Below, piece by piece: positions 26,861 through 34,303 of a stretch of 64,000 nt of DNA. The notes below the pieces were generated by a model. It was not told where the DNA came from. It searched no databases and was given only the letters and a program-made list of their open reading frames with translations. The stretch covers positions 1 through 64,000 of the forward strand of contig NZ_JAHRIB010000008.1 in the NCBI RefSeq assembly GCF_019090165.1, read 5' to 3'. Origin of the DNA: Streptomyces sp. BV286 (GTDB lineage Bacteria > Actinomycetota > Actinomycetes > Streptomycetales > Streptomycetaceae). A program made the translations under genes and the position numbers. Each line of letters starts with the position of its first letter. Position 1 is the stretch's first letter.

Positions 26861-27088
26861 GGAGAACCTCCTGTAGGAGATTGTGCGGCGGTGCACAAAG
26901 TCTTGCGGTGATCGATGGTAGGCAGGGGACCGGCTCTCGGCCACCCATTCGACCCAACGATTCGCCTGGACTTCGGGCACCGTTGCGGAGTCGTCTCCAT
27001 CCTCACGCGCCACGGCGGTTGCGGGCGGTGACCTCGACCGGCGCGTCCCCGTGGGTCGCGATAGGGCCGCTCGACCCGGCGGAAGGCG

Positions 27089-28612
27089 TCAGCCCCGGAC
27101 CTGGCCCAGCCACTGGAGGGTCCGGCTGATCTCCGCGACCAGGGGATGGCCGGGGCCCCGCAGCCGTTCGACGTCGTACTGGAGCCGGGCCAGGGTGTCG
27201 TGGGCGGCGGCCCGGTCGCCGAGGGCGAGAAGCAGGTGTCCGATGCGGCGGCGCACCTCGAAGGACAGTTCGGCGTCCTGGGCGACGTACTGGTTCTCGT
27301 AGTACGGCAGCAGGGCGCGGTACTCGGCGAGCGCCGCGGCGGGTTCGCCGAGCTGTTCGAGGCACTGGGCGGCCTCGTAGCGGAAGCGCAGGGACTGGGG
27401 ATCGGCCTGGCCGGCCTCGGTGGCCCGCTCGTCGGCGAGGCGGCGCAGCTCGGGCAGGGCGCGGCGGTACTGGCCGTCGTCCATGAGCGTGGCCGCGTAC
27501 TGCTTGCGCAGGGTGCGGACGACCGGGGAGTGCTCGCCGTGCTGGGCGGCGGCGGCCGGGAGGATCTGGCCGAGGATGTCGACGGCCTGGGTGATGCGGC
27601 CCTCGCCGAGGAGGCGCTTGACCTCGTCGACGGCTCCCGCGACATCGGGTCGGTCGACGGCGGGCGCGGCCTGCGGCTGCGCCGCGGGCGTGCGGGCGCG
27701 GTCCGGCCAGGGGGCGTGCGGGCGCAGGAAGGGGCGGGTGGGATCGAGCGGGCCGCCGGTCGGGACCCCGCGCGCGGGGAGCAGCGGCAACAACTGCTCG
27801 TACGTCTCCTGCGCGGAGTCCGGGCGGTGCTGGGGGTCCTTGGAGAGCAGCCGCAGCACGAGGGCCTCGAGCGCCTCGGGCACCTCGGGGCGCAGCCGGC
27901 GGACCGGCAGGGGCGGCTCGTAGAGGTGCCGGTGCAGCACGCCGAGAGCCGTGGAGCCCGAGAACGGCACGTCCCCGCTGAGGAGTTCGTGCAGCAGCAC
28001 CCCGAGCGCGTACAGGTCGGTGTACGGGCCGACCGCGCCGCCCATCGCCTGTTCGGGGGCCATGTAGGCGGGCGATCCGATGGGCGAACCGGTGTGCGTG
28101 AGGCGGGTCGTGTCGGTGTCCATCACCGACGCCACGCCGAGGTCGAGGACGGTGACCGTGCCGTCCTGCTTGATCATCACGTTGCGTGGCTTGAGGTCGC
28201 GGTGGACGATCGGCACGGCGTGCACCGCGGAGAGCACGGCGCACAGCTGCGCGGCGACCGAGACGGCCCACTGCCAGGGGTACGGGTCGTGTTCGGCGAG
28301 GTGGTCGGAGAGGTCGGCCCCGTCGACGTACTGCATGACGAGGAACAGCTCCTCGCCCTCGCTGCCCGCGTCGTGGACCGTCACCAGACCCGGGTGGTCG
28401 ACCTGCGCGGTGACGCGGCACTCGCGCACGAAGCGGCGGCGCAGCTCGTCGGCCTCCTGGCCCGCGACCTTGTCCGGCCGCAGCAGCTTGACCGCGACGC
28501 GCCGGTCGAGGCGCTGGTCGTACGCCGTCCACACCTGGCCCATGCCGCCCTGCCCGATGAGCGTGGACAGTTCGTAGCGGTCGGTGATCACGCGTCCCGG
28601 TGCCGCGGTCAC
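27089..28612 (-). CDS. Ser/Thr protein kinase (PknB type) with TPR-like C-terminus
   Basis: This 507-residue Hanks-type kinase has the glycine loop IGQGGMG (19-25), catalytic lysine K42, HRDLK (137-141), DLG in place of DFG (157-159), and APE in YMAPEQA. After the kinase domain comes a Pro/Arg linker and then helical repeats (about 340-500) with TPR character, such as QYRRALPELRRLADER and EYRALLPYYENQ. No transmembrane helix is visible, so it is a cytosolic kinase. The GTG start overlaps the stop codon of the upstream membrane-protein gene by four bases (GTGA), indicating coupled translation. Confidence 0.9.
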   Translation of the reverse strand: MTAAPGRVITDRYELSTLIGQGGMGQVWTAYDQRLDRRVAVKLLRPDKVAGQEADELRRRFVRECRVTAQVDHPGLVTVHDAGSEGEELFLVMQYVDGADLSDHLAEHDPYPWQWAVSVAAQLCAVLSAVHAVPIVHRDLKPRNVMIKQDGTVTVLDLGVASVMDTDTTRLTHTGSPIGSPAYMAPEQAMGGAVGPYTDLYALGVLLHELLSGDVPFSGSTALGVLHRHLYEPPLPVRRLRPEVPEALEALVLRLLSKDPQHRPDSAQETYEQLLPLLPARGVPTGGPLDPTRPFLRPHAPWPDRARTPAAQPQAAPAVDRPDVAGAVDEVKRLLGEGRITQAVDILGQILPAAAAQHGEHSPVVRTLRKQYAATLMDDGQYRRALPELRRLADERATEAGQADPQSLRFRYEAAQCLEQLGEPAAALAEYRALLPYYENQYVAQDAELSFEVRRRIGHLLLALGDRAAAHDTLARLQYDVERLRGPGHPLVAEISRTLQWLGQVRG

Positions 28613-29199
28613 CTGCCGTCCTCGTGCTTGCGCAGGTAGTCGCTCAGCTCGTCGAGCTCGGCGCGCACCTGGTCGATACGGGCGGGCGCGGGGCGCTGCG
28701 GCGGCGGAGTCGGCGCGGCCGGCTGGGGCTGCGGTACCGGGGCCATCGGCGGCACCGGCGTGTGCGGGCCGGTCGTGGAGGCGTACGGCGACTGCGGGTA
28801 GCCGTACGCGGACGCCGGGGTCTGCTGGTGCGGGGCGTATCCCGCTGCCGCGTAGTTGAGCTGGTGGAAGTGGCGGATGTCCGCCGCGAGGTAGTACGAG
28901 ATCACGGCCACGAGAGAGCCCAGGAGCAGGGCGAGACCCAGCCAGCCGCCCACCGTGTGGATCTCTTCGCCGGGCTCGGTGCCGATCAGGACGAGACCGA
29001 GGACCTCGGCCGCGAAGGTGGCCACGAACAGGCCCCAGTCGAGGGACTTGCGGGTCACGAGCGCCAGGCGCAGCATCATCGTCCAGCCCAGCAGGCCGAA
29101 GCTGCACACGGAGATCACCACGAAGAACACGCGCAGGAAGACCAGCAACCCGGTCGGGGGTGGCGGCTTCACCGGCTGCGCCTGGCCGTGGCCTTGCAT
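28609..29199 (-). CDS. Integral membrane protein coupled to the kinase gene
   Basis: This 196-residue protein has four hydrophobic segments between about residues 17 and 118 (for example LLVFLRVFFVVISVCSFGLL). A cytoplasmic Pro/Tyr/Gln-rich linker (NYAAAGYAPHQQTPAS) and a short charged C-terminal helix follow (RIDQVRAELDELSDYLRKH). The ATG at 29199 follows AGGAG. Translational coupling to the Ser/Thr kinase suggests it is that kinase's membrane partner or sensor; this is inference. I do not know a named family. Confidence 0.8.
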   Translation of the reverse strand: MQGHGQAQPVKPPPPTGLLVFLRVFFVVISVCSFGLLGWTMMLRLALVTRKSLDWGLFVATFAAEVLGLVLIGTEPGEEIHTVGGWLGLALLLGSLVAVISYYLAADIRHFHQLNYAAAGYAPHQQTPASAYGYPQSPYASTTGPHTPVPPMAPVPQPQPAAPTPPPQRPAPARIDQVRAELDELSDYLRKHEDGR

Positions 29200-29342
29200 G
29201 GTTGCTCCTGGAGGCCTGATGGGGACGGACGGAGGTACGGACGTACGAGTGCGGAGTCCGAGCGTATAGGCCGACAAGGACAACTGGTCCCGGGTTGTAC
29301 CGAACCGTTGTCGTGCTGATCACCCGGCCCGCCCCACCGGTC

Positions 29343-31394
29343 TCAGCCGGGCTCGACGGTGCCGTCCGTCAGGCCGTCGTACATGCCGCGCACCAGCTGT
29401 TCCCCGAGGTGTCCCGCGAGCCGCAGCGCCTCCTCGAACTCGGCGAGCGCGCGGAACCGTTCGCCGTACGTGCGCTGCTGTTCCAGCGGCAGCCTGGGCA
29501 GTTGGAGACGGCGTACGTCGAGCCGGGTCGCGGTGGACGCGTAACTGCTGGCCTGGCGGTTGTTGGCGGTGCCGCGCAGGAACCCGGCGAGGAACCACGG
29601 GTCGAGCGCGGCCGGGTCGGGCCGCAGCAGCGCGAGGTTGCGGCCGAGGGCCGCGCCCGCGGTCGCCCCGTCGACGACGCGCGCGACGGAGCCGCCGCCT
29701 AGCACGGGCACGACGACGTCGCCCGGCTCGGTCAGCACGGGTTCCTCGTCGCTCTCGGGCAGCGTTCCGGACGGTGCCGCTCCGGCGAGGACGTCGTGGT
29801 CGGTGAGGACGGGCACGCGCGCGTGGCCGCCGTTTCCTCCCGTACGCAGCTGGAGTGCGCCCCCGCGCGCGAGTTCGCCGATCGTGGTGAGGGGCCAGCG
29901 GGTGGGCCCGCGCGGGTCGGCGGGGGGCGGGGTGAGGCGGCCGGTCAGCCGGAGGGTCTCGCCCAGCCGGTCGCGCACGTCCGCGAGCCGTTCGGCGCCA
30001 CCGGCCGCGGGGGGCGGCAGATGGCGGGCCGGGGCCAGGTCCACGTCGTCGTCGAGGAGTTCGATGACCGGTACCGAGCGGCTGAGGCCCGGCTGCTCCG
30101 GCGCGGTGCCGGTCCGGTCGAACGGGCGCCAGGCGTCGAGGACGGCGGTGCGCACGGCCTGCCAGTCGAGGCCGCCGCGGGTGTCCGCGGTGAGAGCGCC
30201 GGTGTCGGCGAGCAGCACCTCGGGCTGGGTGGGCTGGGCCGTCACGGCGGGCCTGCGCAGCACCCACAGATGCAGCGGAATGCTGTACGGGGGCGCCGCG
30301 CCCGGCGGCAGGGCGATCACGGCGCGCAGGGCCCCGCGGCGCAGCAGGTCGGCACGGATGCGGCGGCCGGAGCGGCGGGAGGCGACGGCGGGCGGCATCA
30401 GGAGGACGGCGATCCCGCCCTCCTTGAGACGGGCCAGCGCGTGCTGGACCCAGGCCAGTTCGGATTCGGTGCGGGCCGGGAAGCCGTACTCCCAGCGGGG
30501 GTCGTAGGCGAGCTCGTCATGGCCCCAGTTGCGCTCGTTGAACGGCGGGTGGCACAGGACGGCATCGGCCCGGAGGCTGCCGTGGGCGTCCTCGCGCAGG
30601 GTGTCCGCGGCGGTGGTGCGCACGGTGGCCCGGGTGTGGAGGGCGAGACGCAGTGCCGTCAGGGCCGCCAGTTCGGGCGCGCTGTCCTGGCCGTGGAGGT
30701 GCTGCTCCCGGGTGCCCCTGGTGTCCTGTGCGGCGGCGACCGCGCGCAGCAGGGCGCCGGTGCCGCACGCCGGGTCGAGGACGGTCACGGCGGGTCCGGC
30801 GAGGTCGGCCATGAGGGCGGCGAGGCCGGTCGGCGTCAGCGTGTACTGGCGCGGGTTCGCGTCGAGGTGCCGGCCGAGCAGGAACTCGTACGCCTTGCGG
30901 GCGCCCAGCTCGGCGGCGAGGTCGGCGGCGGCACGCAACAGCGGTACGGACGGCCGCAGTCGGTCGGCGGCCGGTGTGTCGACGGCCCGCCTGCGGATCG
31001 CGCCGAACCGCGGGGTGAGGACCTGGTCGAGGGAGGTGGGCAGCAGTTCGGCGAGGCGGTCGTCGGAGCCCGCGCTCAGTTCCAGCCAGACCGTGGGCCG
31101 GTCGTGGACGAGCAGGAGGGCGCAGCCGACGTGGACCAGGGCGGTGACCGGGCCCTGCGGATGCCCGGCGAGCTGCTGCCAGACGCGCTCGCGCAGGGGG
31201 ACCTCGGCCAGCTTGCCCTGGGCGCTCAGCCAGTCCTCGACCTCCGCGAGCGCGAAGGAGGGGCTGGTCTCGGTGCCTCCGACGGGTTTGGGGAAGTCGG
31301 CGTGCCGACGGCGCCAGTTGCTGACGGCGGCGCGGCCGACTCCGGCGAGCCTGGCGATTCCGGCCGCGGTGACCTCTGTCCCGTTCTCCTGCAC
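29343..31394 (-). CDS. Orphan HsdM-like N6-adenine methyltransferase family protein
   Basis: This 683-residue protein combines an N-terminal helix-turn-helix (GIARLAGVGRAAVSNWRRRHADFP), an HsdM-like methyltransferase core and a C-terminal segment resembling the DNA-recognition half of type I S subunits. SAM motif I is DPACGTG (207-213). Motif IV should be NPPF or NPPY, but here it is HPPF with H282 in place of the catalytic asparagine, followed by the family-typical NERNWG. No restriction subunit, helicase or ATPase lies nearby. It may be a regulatory DNA-binding protein or a methyltransferase with altered chemistry. Confidence 0.82.
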   Translation of the reverse strand: MQENGTEVTAAGIARLAGVGRAAVSNWRRRHADFPKPVGGTETSPSFALAEVEDWLSAQGKLAEVPLRERVWQQLAGHPQGPVTALVHVGCALLLVHDRPTVWLELSAGSDDRLAELLPTSLDQVLTPRFGAIRRRAVDTPAADRLRPSVPLLRAAADLAAELGARKAYEFLLGRHLDANPRQYTLTPTGLAALMADLAGPAVTVLDPACGTGALLRAVAAAQDTRGTREQHLHGQDSAPELAALTALRLALHTRATVRTTAADTLREDAHGSLRADAVLCHPPFNERNWGHDELAYDPRWEYGFPARTESELAWVQHALARLKEGGIAVLLMPPAVASRRSGRRIRADLLRRGALRAVIALPPGAAPPYSIPLHLWVLRRPAVTAQPTQPEVLLADTGALTADTRGGLDWQAVRTAVLDAWRPFDRTGTAPEQPGLSRSVPVIELLDDDVDLAPARHLPPPAAGGAERLADVRDRLGETLRLTGRLTPPPADPRGPTRWPLTTIGELARGGALQLRTGGNGGHARVPVLTDHDVLAGAAPSGTLPESDEEPVLTEPGDVVVPVLGGGSVARVVDGATAGAALGRNLALLRPDPAALDPWFLAGFLRGTANNRQASSYASTATRLDVRRLQLPRLPLEQQRTYGERFRALAEFEEALRLAGHLGEQLVRGMYDGLTDGTVEPG

Positions 31395-31496
31395 CGGTCC
31401 CGGCTCCCCTCGTCCTGACGTGTGACGCCGAGCATACCGACGTACGCAAGATCTACCGATTCACGGCCGTGTACGCAACCGTGCCCGTGAATCGTG

Positions 31497-31525
31497 TTGA
31501 CTCGGTTCACAGGCTCTGCTGTGAT
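31497..31525 (+). promoter_or_regulatory. Possible promoter of the lipoprotein gene
   Basis: TTGACT (31497-31502) is a good -35 hexamer. TGTGAT follows after 17 bases as a weak -10. It lies about 100 bp upstream of the lipoprotein start. Confidence 0.3.
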
Positions 31526-31628
31526 TGACCCACTCGCTACGCCGAGGGCGTCGCGAGCGTCGTCGTGACCGTCGCCGCCCTCACCACCACCGCTCTTCTC
31601 CGCCCGCCTAGACATCCAAGGAACTGTC

Positions 31629-32396
31629 ATGCGCCGTACCGCACTTGCCGCTCTCTGCCTCGCCGCCGCCACCGTCTCGCTCACCGGCTGTCTGCCCGGC
31701 GACGACAAGGCGGACAACAAGGCGGACAGCAAGCCGTCCCGCAGCAAGCCGAAGGACCCGTTCGCCGGGCTGACCGGCGGCGAGATCGCCGACCGGGCCG
31801 TGGAGGCCACCTCGAACGCCTCGTCATTGCGCATGAAGGGCGGCATCCAGGAAGACGGCAGCCGCATAGACCTGGACATGGCCCTCGACAAGAAGGGCCG
31901 GTGCGCGGGCACGATGAGCGCGGACGGCGAGGGCAAGGCCGACCTCCTCATGACCGGCGACACCCTCTACATGAGGTACGACGAGAAGTTCCTGCGCGCC
32001 CAGGGCGACGGTGCGCCCAAGGAGGAGACCGACGGAGTGGTGGCCATGCTGGCCGGCAAGTGGACCAAGATGTCGGCGACCGGCTCGGACGCCAAGGACG
32101 TCGCGGGTTTCTGCGACCTCGACACCGTCCTCGCGGACTTCGAGGACGTCAGCTCGGACGCGACCCGCGGCAAGGCGACCACGGTCGACGGGACCCCGGC
32201 GGTCGTCCTGCACGAGAAGGACGGCAAGGACACGTACACGCTGTACGTCGCCACGGAGGGCAAGCCCTACCTGCTGAAGGTCGTGAGCAAGTCCGCCAAG
32301 GACCCGGGCACGGTCACCTTCAGCGACTTCGACACTCCGGTCCCGGTCCAGAAGCCCAAGGGCGAGGTCATGGACCTGGACGCGATGGGCGGCTGA
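31629..32396 (+). CDS. Secreted lipoprotein, LppX/LprG-like
   Basis: This 255-residue protein has a lipoprotein signal peptide with lipobox SLTGC (C21), a Lys/Asp-rich linker, then a beta-rich domain. The pattern SSLRMKGGIQEDG, TLYMRYDEKF, PAVVLHEKDGK and YTLYVATEGKPYLLKV resembles the mycobacterial LppX/LprG fold with an antiparallel half-barrel that binds a lipid. In Streptomyces such proteins are cell-surface lipid or envelope-homeostasis factors; the ligand is unknown. A perfect long hairpin follows the stop codon. Confidence 0.83.
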   Translation: MRRTALAALCLAAATVSLTGCLPGDDKADNKADSKPSRSKPKDPFAGLTGGEIADRAVEATSNASSLRMKGGIQEDGSRIDLDMALDKKGRCAGTMSADGEGKADLLMTGDTLYMRYDEKFLRAQGDGAPKEETDGVVAMLAGKWTKMSATGSDAKDVAGFCDLDTVLADFEDVSSDATRGKATTVDGTPAVVLHEKDGKDTYTLYVATEGKPYLLKVVSKSAKDPGTVTFSDFDTPVPVQKPKGEVMDLDAMGG

Positions 32397-32423
32397 CGGG
32401 CCGGGGCGGAGCGTGGACGGAGC

Positions 32424-32467
32424 CCGGACCGTACGGTCCGGCGGGGCCGCTCCCCGCCGGACCGTAC
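32424..32467. terminator. Compound hairpin after the lipoprotein gene
   Basis: Arms 32431-32446 and 32452-32467 form a perfect 16-bp stem with a 5-nt loop. The left arm also lies within an 18-bp perfect palindrome (32424-32441). The two folds are mutually exclusive. It is followed to 32578 by repeated GCCGAACGG-like words. Confidence 0.7.
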
Positions 32468-32578
32468 CGTCCGGGAGCGTCGCGAACGGCGTGCCCCGCA
32501 GGACGCGTCCCGCACGGATCTGCCCGAACGGCGCTTCCCGGACGGCACTTGCCGAACGGTGCTTGCCGAACGGCGTAC

Positions 32579-33322
32579 TCAAAGGGCGTGTCTCACCCAC
32601 ACGTTGGGCTCCACATACACCGCGTACCCGCGCGTGGGCTCGCAGTGCACCGGCACCAGCGCGCCGGGCACCTCGACCTGGCCCTCCTGGTCGAACGGCA
32701 GCCCCGTCCATGCCCGCCACTCGTCGAGCGACGCGGCGACGGTCATGGACGCCGGGGCCACCGCCTCGACGCGTGCGCCCGCCCGGACGTGGACCCGCAG
32801 CCACGGGTCGTGCGGCAGCCCGTCCCCGCGGGTGCGGAACGCGTACTCCTCCATCGCCGTACGCGGCTCCAGATGCTTCGCGCTCGGCCGCACCGGCGCG
32901 ACGACCTCGTCGAAACCCTGCGCCCGGGCGGAGTCCCGCATCGCCGAGAGCATCCGCGCCGACAGGCCGGTGCCCTGGGCGTGCGGGGCGACGACGATCG
33001 AGATGGCGCTCACCGTGTCGGGTGCGATGCCGTAGCGCCGGTCGGCGAACGCCCACAGCAGCACTTCGTCCCAGCCCCGCGCGGGCAGCTCGCCCCGGTC
33101 CTCGTCCCCGAGCGCGAACGGCACGCTGTAGGCGTGCGCGACCACCTCACCGCGCTCGTCCTCCGCGAACAGCACATGCTCCGGCAGTTCCCTGGCGATC
33201 CGGCCGTAGTGGGCGTTGCCGACGAGGTCGTTGCGCAGGAACTCGGGCCAGGTGTCGGCCATCCCCGTCACCCGGCCGTGCATCTCCGGACACTCGGCGA
33301 GGCTCGCGATTCTCAGCTCCAT
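32579..33322 (-). CDS. GNAT-family N-acetyltransferase
   Basis: This 247-residue protein shows a GNAT core: ELRIASLAECPEMHGRV at the start, the acetyl-CoA segment ISIVVAPHAQGTGLSARML (the R/Q-x-x-G-x-G/A loop here reads QGTGLS), and a downstream helix ARAQGFDEVVAPVRPS. The protein is longer than a simple GNAT fold; the C-terminal ~80 residues (WLRVHVRAGARVEAVAPASM to the end) form a family-specific beta extension. The ATG at 33322 begins the acetyltransferase fold directly. The acceptor substrate is unknown. Confidence 0.83.
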   Translation of the reverse strand: MELRIASLAECPEMHGRVTGMADTWPEFLRNDLVGNAHYGRIARELPEHVLFAEDERGEVVAHAYSVPFALGDEDRGELPARGWDEVLLWAFADRRYGIAPDTVSAISIVVAPHAQGTGLSARMLSAMRDSARAQGFDEVVAPVRPSAKHLEPRTAMEEYAFRTRGDGLPHDPWLRVHVRAGARVEAVAPASMTVAASLDEWRAWTGLPFDQEGQVEVPGALVPVHCEPTRGYAVYVEPNVWVRHAL

Positions 33323-33367
33323 GCCGGACACCGTAGGCACCGGCCCGGCCTCCGCGGAACCGTTTTT

Positions 33368-33399
33368 GCCCGGGCCCGGGCCCTGGCCCCGGCCCGGGC
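33368..33399. other. GC hairpin between the HNH-type and GNAT genes
   Basis: Nine-base arms GCCCGGGCC and GGCCCGGGC enclose a further GC-rich loop. On the minus strand the hairpin is followed by A, not T, so it is an imperfect terminator candidate. Confidence 0.4.
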
Positions 33400-33411
33400 G
33401 ACGCGGCTCGC

Positions 33412-34128
33412 TCAGCCCGCGTGGAACCGGCTCGGGGCCCGCGTGGAGGTCCCGCCCGAGGGGAGCCGCTGCCCGGGGCAGGCGGACAGCACCCGCTTCA
33501 TCGCGGTCTTCTCCGCGGCGGTGACCCACAGCCCGTACTTCTTCTTCACGGCCACCTGCCGGGCCACGTACGTGCAGCGATACGCCTTGTGGGGCGGAAG
33601 CCAGGTCGCGGTGTCGCCGTCACCCTTGCTGCGGTTGCGGCCGGCGTCGACGGCGAGGAGGTTCAGCGGGTCGTTGGCCAGCGCGATCCGCTTGCTCGCG
33701 TCCCACTTCTGAGCGCCCTTCTGCCAGGCGTCCGACAACGCGACGAGATGGTCTATGTCGACCTCGCTGCGGCCACCGCGCACGAAGGTGACGTCCTTGT
33801 CGGTGTACGGGTCCGGATCGAGCGTCCCCGACCTCACACTGCAGTCGCCGTCGCTGAACTTCACCTCTTTCAGGTCCCGCTTGAGGATGTCGTCGCGGGT
33901 GTCGCAGCCGTTCGAGTCGGTGTCGGCCCAGGGGCTGCCGAACTCGTCCCGGTCGTACCCCGTCTTCGGGGCCCGCCCCTTGACGGTCAGTGAGTCGACA
34001 GCGGTGAGGGCGGCCCCGCCCGCGCCCGCGGTCTTCTCCGGTCCGGCGGATCCGACCGTCTCCGCGGTGCAGCCGGTCGCGGCGAGCAGCAGCGCCGCGA
34101 CACCGGCGACCCTGGTCCAGAGCGTCAC
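33412..34128 (-). CDS. Secreted HNH/DUF1524-type nuclease-like lipoprotein
   Basis: This 238-residue protein has a lipoprotein-type signal (VAALLLAATGC, C20). The mature part resembles the DUF1524 (GmrSD C-terminal) HNH fold common in exported actinobacterial proteins: DIDHLVAL with D126-H127, then NDPLNLLAVDAGRNRSKGD with N156 and N165 as the remaining HNH-type residues. It would cut extracellular or periplasmic nucleic acid. The GTG at 34128 is eight bases after GGAGG and directly begins the signal. Four or more cysteines in the mature part could form disulfides. Confidence 0.85.
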   Translation of the reverse strand: MTLWTRVAGVAALLLAATGCTAETVGSAGPEKTAGAGGAALTAVDSLTVKGRAPKTGYDRDEFGSPWADTDSNGCDTRDDILKRDLKEVKFSDGDCSVRSGTLDPDPYTDKDVTFVRGGRSEVDIDHLVALSDAWQKGAQKWDASKRIALANDPLNLLAVDAGRNRSKGDGDTATWLPPHKAYRCTYVARQVAVKKKYGLWVTAAEKTAMKRVLSACPGQRLPSGGTSTRAPSRFHAG

Positions 34129-34303
34129 GGGCGCTCCCTCCCCTTGCTTGCCCATGGCCGCCCCGAGCGGGCGGATTCCTGGATCTCACCGTACTGGCCG
34201 GGGACCGGCGCAAGAACAGCAGGCGGGCCGCATCACAGGGACTTCGGCGGGCACGTGGCGCACCACCGGCGTGACCACGGTGGTGCGCCGCCCCGCCGGG
34301 GTC

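Noticed and set aside
29343..31394. A full type I restriction-modification system around the methyltransferase
   Set aside because: No HsdR, separate HsdS or helicase gene is present; the neighbours are a kinase-linked membrane protein gene and lipoprotein genes.
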